DNA from: a bacterium
Lineage (GTDB): Bacteria > UBP4 > UBA4092 > JAOAEQ01
NCBI GenBank assembly: GCA_026416715.1
Contig: JAOAEQ010000012.1
Location: 1 to 64,000, forward strand
Length of the DNA stretch: 64,000 nt
Direction of reading: 5' to 3'
Below, in pieces: positions 8,471 through 16,837 of this stretch; the stretch's first letter is position 1, and every line of letters starts with the position of its first letter. The notes under the pieces are model-generated. The model searched no databases and was not told the DNA's origin. It worked only from the letters and a program-made list of their open reading frames with translations. The translations under genes were made by a program, and so were the position numbers.

Positions 8471-8884
8471 ATGTCGTTAAATGAAAATCAAAAGCGGTCG
8501 GTTCGGGTCACTTTATTATTATTAGAAAAATCATTGGATGAAATTGATCGGTTACTCCGCGAAAAAGGTCATGTAGGTATCCTCTATCGCATCCATCAAA
8601 CGATTCCTGAAGAACAAAGCAAAATTATTGGGAAAGCTGTTCGCCAGATTCGGGAAGAAATTAAAATGGTTAAAGATACTTTCCACTTGGAAGTAGCGCA
8701 GGAAGATATCAGAAATAAACTGCGAGGTATACTAGGTATCGATTGGGAAAACCTTGAAGATATAAAATCTGATAAATTGCGTGGTTATGGGAAAGTTGAG
8801 CCGATTCTCCGTAATACGCTGGATCCACATATTGATAGAATTATCCGGTTAATCATGAATGATATTTATCCGATTATTCATTAA
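8471..8884 (+). CDS. helical protein of unknown function, last gene of the dynamin cluster
   Basis: 137 residues, almost entirely predicted helix, with leucine-rich amphipathic segments near the N-terminus (VTLLLLEKSLDEIDRLLREK) and no cysteines, signal peptide or membrane segment. I do not recognise a family. AAGGAAG (8454-8460) is 10 bases before the ATG at 8471; an in-frame ATG seven codons upstream lies before that ribosome site and is less likely. It follows the TPR gene with almost no gap and is the end of the co-directional run that begins with the dynamin-like GTPase. Confidence 0.6.
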   Translation: MSLNENQKRSVRVTLLLLEKSLDEIDRLLREKGHVGILYRIHQTIPEEQSKIIGKAVRQIREEIKMVKDTFHLEVAQEDIRNKLRGILGIDWENLEDIKSDKLRGYGKVEPILRNTLDPHIDRIIRLIMNDIYPIIH

Positions 8885-8953
8885 GAAGCATTAAAAATTT
8901 AGGTGGTTTAGTAAATAATTTTAAAATCAAGAAAAGGAGAATTTCCCTAATTT

Positions 8954-10108
8954 ATGCATGCTGACTATATTCCACTAGTTATAGGAGCGATAATTTTCTT
9001 ATCTAGTTTAATTTCGTTACGAATCGGTTTATCGGTAGCAATAATCGAGATTATATTAGGGTCAATTGCCGGAGCGTTTGGACTCAAACCAGAAGAATGG
9101 ATGCTTTATTTAGCTGGGTTCGGTGGGATTCTATTGACCTACCTGGCAGGAACGGAAATTGATATTCGGTTAATGAAAGAAAATTTTAAAGCAAGTTTCC
9201 TAATTGGTTTCTTTTCATTTTTATTACCGTTCCTTGGAGCATTCCTTTATACCTATTTGGTAGCTAAATGGAGTTTAACCGCATCGTTAATCGCAGGAAC
9301 TGCGTTATCTACAACTTCATTAGCGGTGGTGTATTCTGTTCTGGTAGAAACTGGATTATCGAAAACCGAAATCGGCAAATTGATTATGGCAGCTACTTTC
9401 GTTACCGATATGGGTACAGCGCTTTTTTTAAGCGTTCTGTTTGTTAAGCCAACCTTATATACGCTCATTTTTCTTTCCGTATCAGTAAATGTAATCTATA
9501 TCGCAGAAAAATTTTCGCATTGGGTATTCGATAATCCGAAATTGAAAAATAAGGTTATTGAACCGGAAATAAAATATATCTTTGTTCTCCTACTTTGCTT
9601 TATGTATTTCGCTAATTTGGGTGAAGGGCATGCGGTACTTCCTGCGTTCGTTCTAGGAATGTTAATGTCGAAACATTTCACTGAAACTTCGGAAACGAAA
9701 GTGGTGAGAAACCGACTCCGAACTGTTGCCTATGCGATTATCACACCGATCTTTTTCATTGTCGGCGGATTACGTGTTTCTTATCCGCTCATTTTAACTT
9801 CGCTAGGATTATTTATGATACTCTTTATCCTGAAAATTGGAACGAAATTTTTAGGTGTCTATTTTCTAGCAAAAAAATATATTCCTAATGGAAGTATGTA
9901 TACCACCTTATTAATGAGCACAGGGTTGACTTTCGGGACGATTGCGAGCGTGTTCGGGCTTAATGCCGGATTAATTAATCAAGTGCAATATTCCGTTTTG
10001 GTTGGAGTGGTTATCGCTAGTGCGGTTATCCCGACTTTTGTTGCGCAAAAGTGGTTTATGCCGATTGATGAAGAAGATTTGGTTGAGTTAGAGAACGGAA
10101 CGGAATAA
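8954..10108 (+). CDS. CPA2-family cation/proton antiporter (Kef/NapA-like)
   Basis: A 384-residue inner-membrane protein with about 11-12 hydrophobic segments covering residues 5-365, which fits the Na+/H+ exchanger domain of the CPA2 family without a C-terminal TrkA-N/RCK domain. The central ion-binding motif reads ATFVTDMGTA (about residues 149-158): a single aspartate preceded by threonine, where electrogenic members have DD and KefC has QD. Ion and stoichiometry are therefore unclear. AAGGAG is 14 bases before the ATG. It follows the dynamin cluster after 69 bases and could be part of the same transcript. Confidence 0.82.
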   Translation: MHADYIPLVIGAIIFLSSLISLRIGLSVAIIEIILGSIAGAFGLKPEEWMLYLAGFGGILLTYLAGTEIDIRLMKENFKASFLIGFFSFLLPFLGAFLYTYLVAKWSLTASLIAGTALSTTSLAVVYSVLVETGLSKTEIGKLIMAATFVTDMGTALFLSVLFVKPTLYTLIFLSVSVNVIYIAEKFSHWVFDNPKLKNKVIEPEIKYIFVLLLCFMYFANLGEGHAVLPAFVLGMLMSKHFTETSETKVVRNRLRTVAYAIITPIFFIVGGLRVSYPLILTSLGLFMILFILKIGTKFLGVYFLAKKYIPNGSMYTTLLMSTGLTFGTIASVFGLNAGLINQVQYSVLVGVVIASAVIPTFVAQKWFMPIDEEDLVELENGTE

Positions 10109-10260
10109 ACGAAACCATTACGTCCTTTTTCAATATACCGCTTATCGGTTTGTTACAGGTTCTAGACAGGAACCGGAGAAAAAGCATGCCTATACCTTAT
10201 TGCCTTGACGCAATTCCACTTTCCCTCAATTTTAAATGGAAAATATAATTGAAAAAAGTT

Positions 10261-10289
10261 TTGACAGAATTAGCATAATAAGATAAAAT
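10261..10289 (+). promoter_or_regulatory. sigma-70 promoter of the discoidin-TM-TPR gene
   Basis: TTGACA (10261-10266), 17-base spacer, TAAAAT (10284-10289). The GTG start is 53 bases downstream. The rest of the 233-base gap after the antiporter shows nothing else I can name. Confidence 0.75.
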
Positions 10290-10341
10290 ATTTTCTCTTT
10301 TTCCTTTATTATTTTACTACTGAGGAGCACGTAGTTGAGCA

Positions 10342-11448
10342 GTGGTGAAACATAGAGTTGCCTATCATTTTATTCTTATATTATTTTCATTTTTATTTAT
10401 TCCTCTAAGCTCTGCGGATGAAATAGATTTAGCCAAATCAGCGAAACTGATAAGCTGTGGATATTATATTGCTTCCCAGACACCGGAACGGATTACTGAC
10501 GGTAATGTAGCTACGTATTGGAGCTGTGGAATTCTGCATAGCCACTGGGGTGAACATTGGCTTATTTTCGATTTTAACGGTCTCGTCGAACTAACGCGAT
10601 ATACTATCCGACATGCTGCTGCCGCTAATCTTTCCGGAATGCTAAATACACAAGAGTTCAACATTGAAATAGCGCAAAATCTGGATGGACCATGGGAAAT
10701 AATTCATACTGTCCATAATCTTTCCCCAGAAAATATCAACGAATGTATTTTCCCTCTACCAGTTCGAACTCGGTTCGTTCGTCTTCATATTCTTAAACCA
10801 AATTATTTTGGTCGAGAAGATAATTTTACACGGATTGCTGAAATCGAGTTCTGGGGTAAAAAACTTGCAGGAACGAACTTCAATCTCATCTCATCGGTAC
10901 AAGCGGCTACTCCAAGCAGCAGCAATGTATCGGCGGCTCCAGCTGAAATAAAACCGATAGTACAACAAAACAAAACCAGCGCTAAACCATATACACAACC
11001 GAAAGCTCAAGTAGCTTCAACTGCTAGAAATCCTAATATTTCTGGTACTGCGGGAAATAATTGGATCGCCTATTTAACCTATGGTGCTCTTGGTATAGCT
11101 GGATTGGTTGGCATCATTATTCTCAGCGCTCTATTCCGGTGGATTATGGCAAAATACACTACCAAAAAACAGGCACAACAAAAACAAGCCGCTGAACAAG
11201 CTCGATTATTAAAGAAACAAGAAGAAGAACGAAAAAAATTAGAAAAACAAAAAGCGGTCGAGGCAGAATTTCAAGCATATTTTAATGCCGGATTAAAGGC
11301 AATGGAAGAAGGACGATATGAAGATGCAGCGCAGGCATTCTATCAAGCACAAGGGTTAAAACCGGACTCGACCGAAGCAAAATCGAAGTTGGTCTATTGC
11401 AAAAATTTAGCGAAAATGCAGTCTGGGAAAAATGAGTATGCTGCATAA
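10342..11448 (+). CDS. discoidin-domain membrane protein with cytoplasmic coiled coil and TPR
   Basis: 368 residues in clear modules. A signal peptide (1-25) is followed by an extracytoplasmic F5/8 type C (discoidin-like) domain (about 28-173), with the ITDGN motif, VATYW and a closing FVRLHIL ... IAEIEFWG. A low-complexity Ala/Pro/Gln linker leads to one transmembrane helix (about 243-265). The inside part is a Lys/Glu/Gln-rich coiled coil (270-305) and a TPR-like repeat (FNAGLKAMEEGRYEDAAQAF). Such proteins could bind surface carbohydrate outside and partners inside. The start is GTG at 10342, 13 bases after GAGGAG. Confidence 0.65.
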   Translation: MVKHRVAYHFILILFSFLFIPLSSADEIDLAKSAKLISCGYYIASQTPERITDGNVATYWSCGILHSHWGEHWLIFDFNGLVELTRYTIRHAAAANLSGMLNTQEFNIEIAQNLDGPWEIIHTVHNLSPENINECIFPLPVRTRFVRLHILKPNYFGREDNFTRIAEIEFWGKKLAGTNFNLISSVQAATPSSSNVSAAPAEIKPIVQQNKTSAKPYTQPKAQVASTARNPNISGTAGNNWIAYLTYGALGIAGLVGIIILSALFRWIMAKYTTKKQAQQKQAAEQARLLKKQEEERKKLEKQKAVEAEFQAYFNAGLKAMEEGRYEDAAQAFYQAQGLKPDSTEAKSKLVYCKNLAKMQSGKNEYAA

Positions 11449-11491
11449 TCCATACATTATAAGGAGATGTTAAGAAAAATTAGTAGGTATA

Positions 11492-11527
11492 AAAAAGCCC
11501 ATTTTGAATTTTCAAAATGGGCTTTTT
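11492..11527. terminator. bidirectional terminator between convergent genes
   Basis: Perfect 17-base arms (11492-11508 and 11511-11527) with a two-base centre. Each side has an A/T run, so it can stop both the plus-strand discoidin gene and the minus-strand pil operon. Confidence 0.9.
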
Positions 11528-11556
11528 CATTTTGTTACAATTTCTTAATACCAACT

Positions 11557-13359
11557 TTACTTTAAATCAATTCTATCATAATTAATTTTTTCTTCTGCAG
11601 TTAATGGCGTGCTCTCTTTAACTATATAAGGGGTGACAAACAACATTAACTCCGACCGTGAAACTGTCGTGCTTTTCGATTTGAATGCATTCCCAAGGAA
11701 GGGGATATCACCTAAAACCGGGATTTTGTTCTCTTTCGTCAGCTCATTATTTTTACGTAACCCGCCGATAACTACCGTTTCTCCATCCTTAACCAGCAAG
11801 GTAGCATCTGCTTTCCGTTCATCCACGATAGCGATAACTGTATTCGGTGCACCGCCAGCTGATGGATACGAAATTTCGCCTTGTTTTGATTTCTGAACTG
11901 GAACAATATGCATCAGGATATTCCCATCATCGGTAATCTGCGGAGTAACCGTTAAGGTTACACCTTCTTTTGTTTTCTCATCGAAATTAACGTTTCCAAC
12001 ATAAGTATTGGTTTGTGCATCGTATGACCATTGAACATACGGATTCTGCCGGGTAATATTAATTTCAGCAGTAGTATTATTTAACGCAAGGATACGTGGG
12101 TTGGCTAATACTTCAGCGGATTTATTTTCAACCGCTGCTTTCAGTGTCGCGTTAATATCCCACGTTGGCGTTGAAATTGACCCGATAACAATTCCGCCCG
12201 CTAACGCTCCGGCTTGTCCCAAGGTTTGTCCACCAATTGAATAAGTTCCATCATCAATAATACTTGATTTTGTTGCATCCCAACTAATCCCAAGGTCTTT
12301 GATTTTATCTAAATCGAGATTGATTAACCGCGCTTCAATCATCACCTGCTTAATCGGTTTATCCAATTTTTTAATTAACGCTTTTGCTTTAGCAACATCT
12401 TGCGGGCTTCCACTAATTACAATAACCCCGGTTCCAGTGATAATTTTTGCATTATTATCGAGCCATTCAACAATATTAACTCGCGGATATACCGATTTTA
12501 TTACTGCAATTACATCACTGGTCTTTTTATAATTTAAGGTAACCTGTTCCACGATTTCTTCTACCGCAGGCGGCGGTGCTACAACCGGTTTATCAATTTT
12601 AACGATTCGAAGTACATTAGGACTTGGTTTTTCGAATGTAAATCCATGTACCGCTAGGATAGTATCCAGCGCTTCTTTCACAGTAACATTCTCGAGGTGA
12701 ATGGATACTTTCCCAGCTACTTCAGGTCCGGCAACGATATTTAATCCGGATTTATCTGCTAAGATACGAATCACACTAGGTAATTCCGCGCCGCTAAAAT
12801 CGAGCGAAACAATTGCATCTAATCCGGTTGGTGCTGGTTTTACTTCAACCGCCGGTGGTAGAACCGCTGGTTTCGGTTCAACTGCAGGTGGCGCTGCAAC
12901 TTTTTCCGCTCCTGGTACCGATGGTACCGACTTTGCTTTCTTTCCGCTCGCAGCGGGCGGTTCTACTCCCGTATTATCGATACAAATGACTAGCGTTTTC
13001 TCTTCTTGTTTAATATCAAATGGAACCCATTTGCTTAACATTATCACCGCACGAACAACTTTCGGCTCCGATTGATATTGCGCAACGACGACTTTGGTTG
13101 CTGCACTTTCTTCAATTGGCATCGAATATTTTGCCGCGCCAGTTAATACAGCATCTGTAATATCAAGATACACCAGATGATTATATTTGTTACTGGTATA
13201 TGTAATGGATTCTCCAATGAATGGGATTGAAATATACGTTTTCCCTGATTCATGTTTTACTGCAGGTTTAGCAATTTTAATCTCAGCATATACCTGCGAT
13301 AATATCATTATCACCATTAAACTAACGATACCTACGTATTTCAGATTTTTTCTTATCAT
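11557..13359 (-). CDS. pilQ: type IV pilus secretin
   Basis: Outer-membrane secretin through which the type IV pilus leaves the cell. After a signal peptide (about 1-25) there is a degenerate AMIN-like beta domain (27-130), a Pro/Ala/Lys linker (131-180), a secretin/TonB short N-terminal domain (about 184-252: VSLDFSGAELPSVIRILADKS), an N1/NolW-type domain (270-335), and the conserved secretin domain (about 340-585) with the VPVLGDIPFLGNAF-type signature (here KIPVLGDIPFLG) and ELMLFVTPYIV. 600 residues, shorter than most PilQ because only one AMIN-like region is present. Last gene of pilMNOPQ. Confidence 0.93.
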   Translation of the reverse strand: MIRKNLKYVGIVSLMVIMILSQVYAEIKIAKPAVKHESGKTYISIPFIGESITYTSNKYNHLVYLDITDAVLTGAAKYSMPIEESAATKVVVAQYQSEPKVVRAVIMLSKWVPFDIKQEEKTLVICIDNTGVEPPAASGKKAKSVPSVPGAEKVAAPPAVEPKPAVLPPAVEVKPAPTGLDAIVSLDFSGAELPSVIRILADKSGLNIVAGPEVAGKVSIHLENVTVKEALDTILAVHGFTFEKPSPNVLRIVKIDKPVVAPPPAVEEIVEQVTLNYKKTSDVIAVIKSVYPRVNIVEWLDNNAKIITGTGVIVISGSPQDVAKAKALIKKLDKPIKQVMIEARLINLDLDKIKDLGISWDATKSSIIDDGTYSIGGQTLGQAGALAGGIVIGSISTPTWDINATLKAAVENKSAEVLANPRILALNNTTAEINITRQNPYVQWSYDAQTNTYVGNVNFDEKTKEGVTLTVTPQITDDGNILMHIVPVQKSKQGEISYPSAGGAPNTVIAIVDERKADATLLVKDGETVVIGGLRKNNELTKENKIPVLGDIPFLGNAFKSKSTTVSRSELMLFVTPYIVKESTPLTAEEKINYDRIDLK

Positions 13360-13433
13360 AGATAATCCCCCTTGTTTGAATTCCTTCTTTAAAGAGTAAT
13401 AGTTAAATGTTAATCAATGCCTTTATGTATGGA

Positions 13434-13934
13434 TTAACTATTCACTTTTACTTTAACCGGGAATTTTTTCCCAGCGTAAAGGAATATAACCTCCCCTTTA
13501 TTAATTTTTAAAATTTTAGCATGCGCGACTTCATCTCCTTCTCGCACAATTTTATCCCCAATTAATGCTAACGGTTCTTTAGGACACCAAACGATACCGG
13601 TTACCTGTCTTTCAATTTCTTCTGGAAGAGTAGCGGGTTCTAAATCAGTTCCTTTAACCCCTCCTTTAACCCCGCTAGACGACGGAGTTCCGGATTCTTC
13701 GATAAATTTCCATGGCATCAGCATCGGGTCATCTTTTCCTTTACTATCATAAATATGCTTCTTCTGAAAGGTAACCGTACTCTTTTCAGTAGCGCTGGCA
13801 ATTATCTCGAGTGGTGACGGCTCTTTTGCCGTCGTATCCTTACTACTTGCAGACTTATCTGCCGAAAAACTAAAACTCACAACGGATATGCTAAAAAAAC
13901 ATATAAGAATAGAACTAACGAGGAGTTTTTTCAT
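13434..13934 (-). CDS. pilP: type IV pilus inner-membrane/periplasmic protein PilP-like
   Basis: 166 residues with a signal peptide (1-25). The C-terminal half folds like the PilP homology domain (TGIVWCPKEPLALIGDKI, then GEVIFLYAGKKFPVKV), which contacts PilQ. There is no lipobox cysteine, so it is probably periplasmic rather than a lipoprotein. The Shine-Dalgarno AAGGAGG lies within the last codons of pilO. Identification rests mainly on position between pilO and pilQ and the small beta domain. Confidence 0.75.
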   Translation of the reverse strand: MKKLLVSSILICFFSISVVSFSFSADKSASSKDTTAKEPSPLEIIASATEKSTVTFQKKHIYDSKGKDDPMLMPWKFIEESGTPSSSGVKGGVKGTDLEPATLPEEIERQVTGIVWCPKEPLALIGDKIVREGDEVAHAKILKINKGEVIFLYAGKKFPVKVKVNS

Positions 13935-13945
13935 AATTTAATCTT

Positions 13946-14512
13946 CTATCCTCCTTGATTGAACATATAGGTACTGATTTTCATTGTTGCTTCGTGTAAA
14001 TGAGTTTCATCATTAGTCGCTTTAATATCCACATCATCGACGCGCATAAATCGTTCGTTATTTTCCATTTTATTAATAAACTGACCAAGGGGATGGTATT
14101 TCGCTTTCACGGTAACATTAAATGGTATCTGAATGAAATATTCACTGGTTACCGACGCTAATTGGGTGATAGCAACGAATTTTGTTCCGCTTTCATCAGC
14201 TGCTTGTCGGAAAAAGGTCAACAGTTTGGGAATATCTTTCGTTTCCGGTAATCGCTGTTCAAACAAATTGATTTTTGAAGTTAACTCCGCTATTTTCATC
14301 TGGGTTTCTGTTCCTTCAACAATTTCTTTGTATTTTTCGTACACTTTTTTCAGCGCTTTATCATCCGGCGGACCGTTAATTTCTCGTTCTAATTGCGCTA
14401 TTCGTTTCGTATTCACACTCCAAACAAAAGTATAAAACAAATAGCCAATTAATGCCATGAAAATAATTGCGACTAAAATCCATTTTTTTTCATCAGCCGT
14501 TAATGGTGTCAT
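13946..14512 (-). CDS. pilO: type IV pilus alignment protein PilO
   Basis: 188 residues: a short cytoplasmic start, one transmembrane helix (about 12-32), a coiled coil (35-85), then a ferredoxin-like periplasmic domain typical of PilO. It pairs with PilN and PilP to connect the PilM ring to the secretin. The start is set at ATG 14512, after GAGGG; the frame is open six codons further but without a start context. Confidence 0.85.
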   Translation of the reverse strand: MTPLTADEKKWILVAIIFMALIGYLFYTFVWSVNTKRIAQLEREINGPPDDKALKKVYEKYKEIVEGTETQMKIAELTSKINLFEQRLPETKDIPKLLTFFRQAADESGTKFVAITQLASVTSEYFIQIPFNVTVKAKYHPLGQFINKMENNERFMRVDDVDIKATNDETHLHEATMKISTYMFNQGG

Positions 14513-14547
14513 AGTCTTTCCCTCAATCAATGTGTATTATGGTTAAC

Positions 14548-15141
14548 CTAAATAACTTGCATTTTTAAAATAAATTTTGCTAAGAGATATCCGCCTTTCT
14601 TTTCGGTATTAGCTGAAATAAACTCGATTTCACCGAAATTAGGACTATTATCTTCTTTATAATAAAACGAACTTCGACTCTTATCCTGTAATGCGGTGAT
14701 AAAATCGCCGATCAGTTTGATTCGTTCTTCACCGGAACGGCAGGCGGTCATTCCTTCAAGATTAAGGATTATATTGCCAGTTTCATCGGTAGTTAAATAG
14801 ATATGTTCAAGTTTAACATTGGTGGGGATTAAATCCGATAGTTCATTCAATTTCTTAGACCAATATAACCGTTGCATACCGGCTAAATCATCAATCGCTT
14901 TTTCTTTCCGCTGGAGTTGCTCGATTAACGCAGCGATTTCTTTTACTTTCGGTTCCAGTTCTTTTATTTGCCGTTCTAGTTCCGCTTTCTGATTCTCTAA
15001 CTTCGTAACCCTAACTTTAGAATACAGATAAAAAGGAAGGATAATAATGATCGTAACCAGTGCAGCAAGTAAAAAAATTAGCGGAACGCGATTGACCTTT
15101 TTTGCTTTAACGGTAACGGGAAGTAAGTTGATTTTTATCAT
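14548..15141 (-). CDS. pilN: type IV pilus assembly protein PilN
   Basis: 197 residues. The extreme N-terminus MIKINLLP is the conserved PilM-binding peptide of PilN. A single transmembrane helix (about 22-43), a coiled coil rich in Lys/Glu (44-80) and a periplasmic fimbrial-assembly (Fimb_PilN) domain follow. It lies between pilM (43-base gap) and pilO. Confidence 0.9.
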   Translation of the reverse strand: MIKINLLPVTVKAKKVNRVPLIFLLAALVTIIIILPFYLYSKVRVTKLENQKAELERQIKELEPKVKEIAALIEQLQRKEKAIDDLAGMQRLYWSKKLNELSDLIPTNVKLEHIYLTTDETGNIILNLEGMTACRSGEERIKLIGDFITALQDKSRSSFYYKEDNSPNFGEIEFISANTEKKGGYLLAKFILKMQVI

Positions 15142-15184
15142 AGGTTTTTCTTACCCTCTCTTGCTTCCTAGAATAGTTCAAAAA

Positions 15185-16342
15185 TTAGCTACTCTGCCGA
15201 ATAGCTAATCCAACACCGACGGCTAAACTCGGAGCTAATGCATTTAATTCATTATTCCCTATAGCCACTTTAGTTGTATTAATTTTCGCTAACGGATTGA
15301 ATATTTCTGTTGGAAGCCCTAATCGGTCTTGAATAAACGAATCGATATTTTTTAATTTCGCGCTTCCACCACTTAATACAATCCGATTAACCGGTTTACC
15401 ATAGGGCTGGTGCTCAAAAAATTGTAATGTTCGCCGAATTTCCGTCACCAAGTTCTGTAAGGGAACCCGAATGATATCGGAAATTTGTCGAACACGTTGG
15501 TCTGCGCTTAAACTTTCACCAGTGATCTTTTCTACGGTTTCCCGAATCGCTACCTTAATATCACTCGATTCTTCTTTCCCTTCACTTGCCGCTGCCGGTA
15601 AAATGACTCCTTCTTCTTTTTTAATTTTTTCCGCATCCGCGAAACTTATACCCATTTTGCTAGCCAATTGTTGGGTTATATTATTCCCCGCTTGGGAAAT
15701 ATCACGCGCAAATACCGAAATATTATTCTGGGCAATAATAATATTTGTACTTTGTGCGCCGATATTGACCAGTGCGATTACTTCATCCTGTTTAGCGTCA
15801 TAGTTCGCTTCAAAACAATTAAATACCGCAAACGCATCAACATCAATAACCGCCGTGTTCAATCCTATTGATTGCAAGAGATTAATCCGTTCATTGACAA
15901 AATCTTTCCGCGCGGCTACTAACAGAACATCAATTTTCTTACTTCCTTCCTTTTGTGAAACACCGAGTTTATGATAATCGAGATTAATATCATCAAGTCG
16001 ATAAGGAATATGTTCTTCTATCTGCCAGCGGATGGCATTATCTAATTCGGTATCCGTCATTTCCGGAAACGAAATATAGCGGACGATAACTGCTTCCCCA
16101 GAAATGGAAGTAATGACATCTTTCAACCGAGAACCGGAGTTGAGAATAGCTGTTCGAATAGTATTAGCGAGACCAATTGAAGTAGTATCCGTTTTCGCTT
16201 GAGAAACTTCAACCGGAACATCTGCTACACCAACATGTTCGAGAATATATCCTTGTTTGGTAGATTTAATTTGAATAGCTTTCACCAGACTGCTTCCTAT
16301 ATCTAAGGCGAGAAGTGATTTAGTTTTTGATAATAGTGCCAC
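15185..16342 (-). CDS. pilM: type IV pilus actin-like ATPase PilM
   Basis: 385 residues with the actin/FtsA fold. The first phosphate loop LALDIGSSLVKAIQI (about 10-24) and the adenosine motif region LSGGSAKLKN (about 325-334) are visible. PilM forms the cytoplasmic ring that holds the N-terminal peptide of PilN. Starts with GTG, preceded by AAAGGATG. First gene of the operon, with its own promoter at 16431-16459. Confidence 0.93.
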   Translation of the reverse strand: MALLSKTKSLLALDIGSSLVKAIQIKSTKQGYILEHVGVADVPVEVSQAKTDTTSIGLANTIRTAILNSGSRLKDVITSISGEAVIVRYISFPEMTDTELDNAIRWQIEEHIPYRLDDINLDYHKLGVSQKEGSKKIDVLLVAARKDFVNERINLLQSIGLNTAVIDVDAFAVFNCFEANYDAKQDEVIALVNIGAQSTNIIIAQNNISVFARDISQAGNNITQQLASKMGISFADAEKIKKEEGVILPAAASEGKEESSDIKVAIRETVEKITGESLSADQRVRQISDIIRVPLQNLVTEIRRTLQFFEHQPYGKPVNRIVLSGGSAKLKNIDSFIQDRLGLPTEIFNPLAKINTTKVAIGNNELNALAPSLAVGVGLAIRQSS

Positions 16343-16430
16343 GATATATCATCCTTTCAAATTTAAGATAGATTTTTGGCACCGAAAAGAAGCGCAAAAA
16401 TATAATGTTGAATTTAATAAGCTGGATACA

Positions 16431-16459
16431 GTATAAACGCTAAACGATATTTTTGTCAA
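16431..16459 (-). promoter_or_regulatory. sigma-70 promoter of the pilMNOPQ operon
   Basis: On the minus strand: -35 TTGACA (16454-16459), 17-base spacer, -10 TTATAC (16431-16436). It leaves a leader of about 80 bases before pilM. Confidence 0.75.
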
Positions 16460-16520
16460 GTCTTTTTTACACAATTCAGCATTTTTTTACATTTTTTATC
16501 GCATACTATTTTTGGTTATC

Positions 16521-16550
16521 TTGACAATGCTTCGGATTTAATGGTATAAA
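16521..16550 (+). promoter_or_regulatory. sigma-70 promoter of the ppiD-like gene, with a long leader
   Basis: -35 TTGACA (16521-16526), 18-base spacer, -10 TATAAA (16545-16550). The ATG of the foldase gene is nearly 290 bases away. The leader (16551-16837) can form a stem CCCTCAAT (16666-16673) / ATTGAGGG (16710-16717) and a small hairpin GTAAC-TAGC-GTTAC (16717-16730). It also holds a possible 19-codon upstream ORF near 16632. I do not recognise a known riboswitch class. Confidence 0.6.
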
Positions 16551-16837
16551 ATTTACTTTGAATTGATTGGCAGAACTAATGTTCTTCTACCAATTATTAA
16601 CATCCTAGCAACAAAAATACCAGGAAAAGAGATGGGAGAAAAAATATATCTAGAGCATAGGGTATCCCTCAATATATCAAGCTTCTATTAATTACTGATT
16701 TCAGCTAGCATTGAGGGTAACTAGCGTTACTCCTAACCAAAAATTCATACCAACTCTGCAACTGTAATAACGATTTTGTACTTGCTGGATGTAATATAAT
16801 TTTTCTAACTAGCGCAATTTGGAGGTTTTTATTCAAT

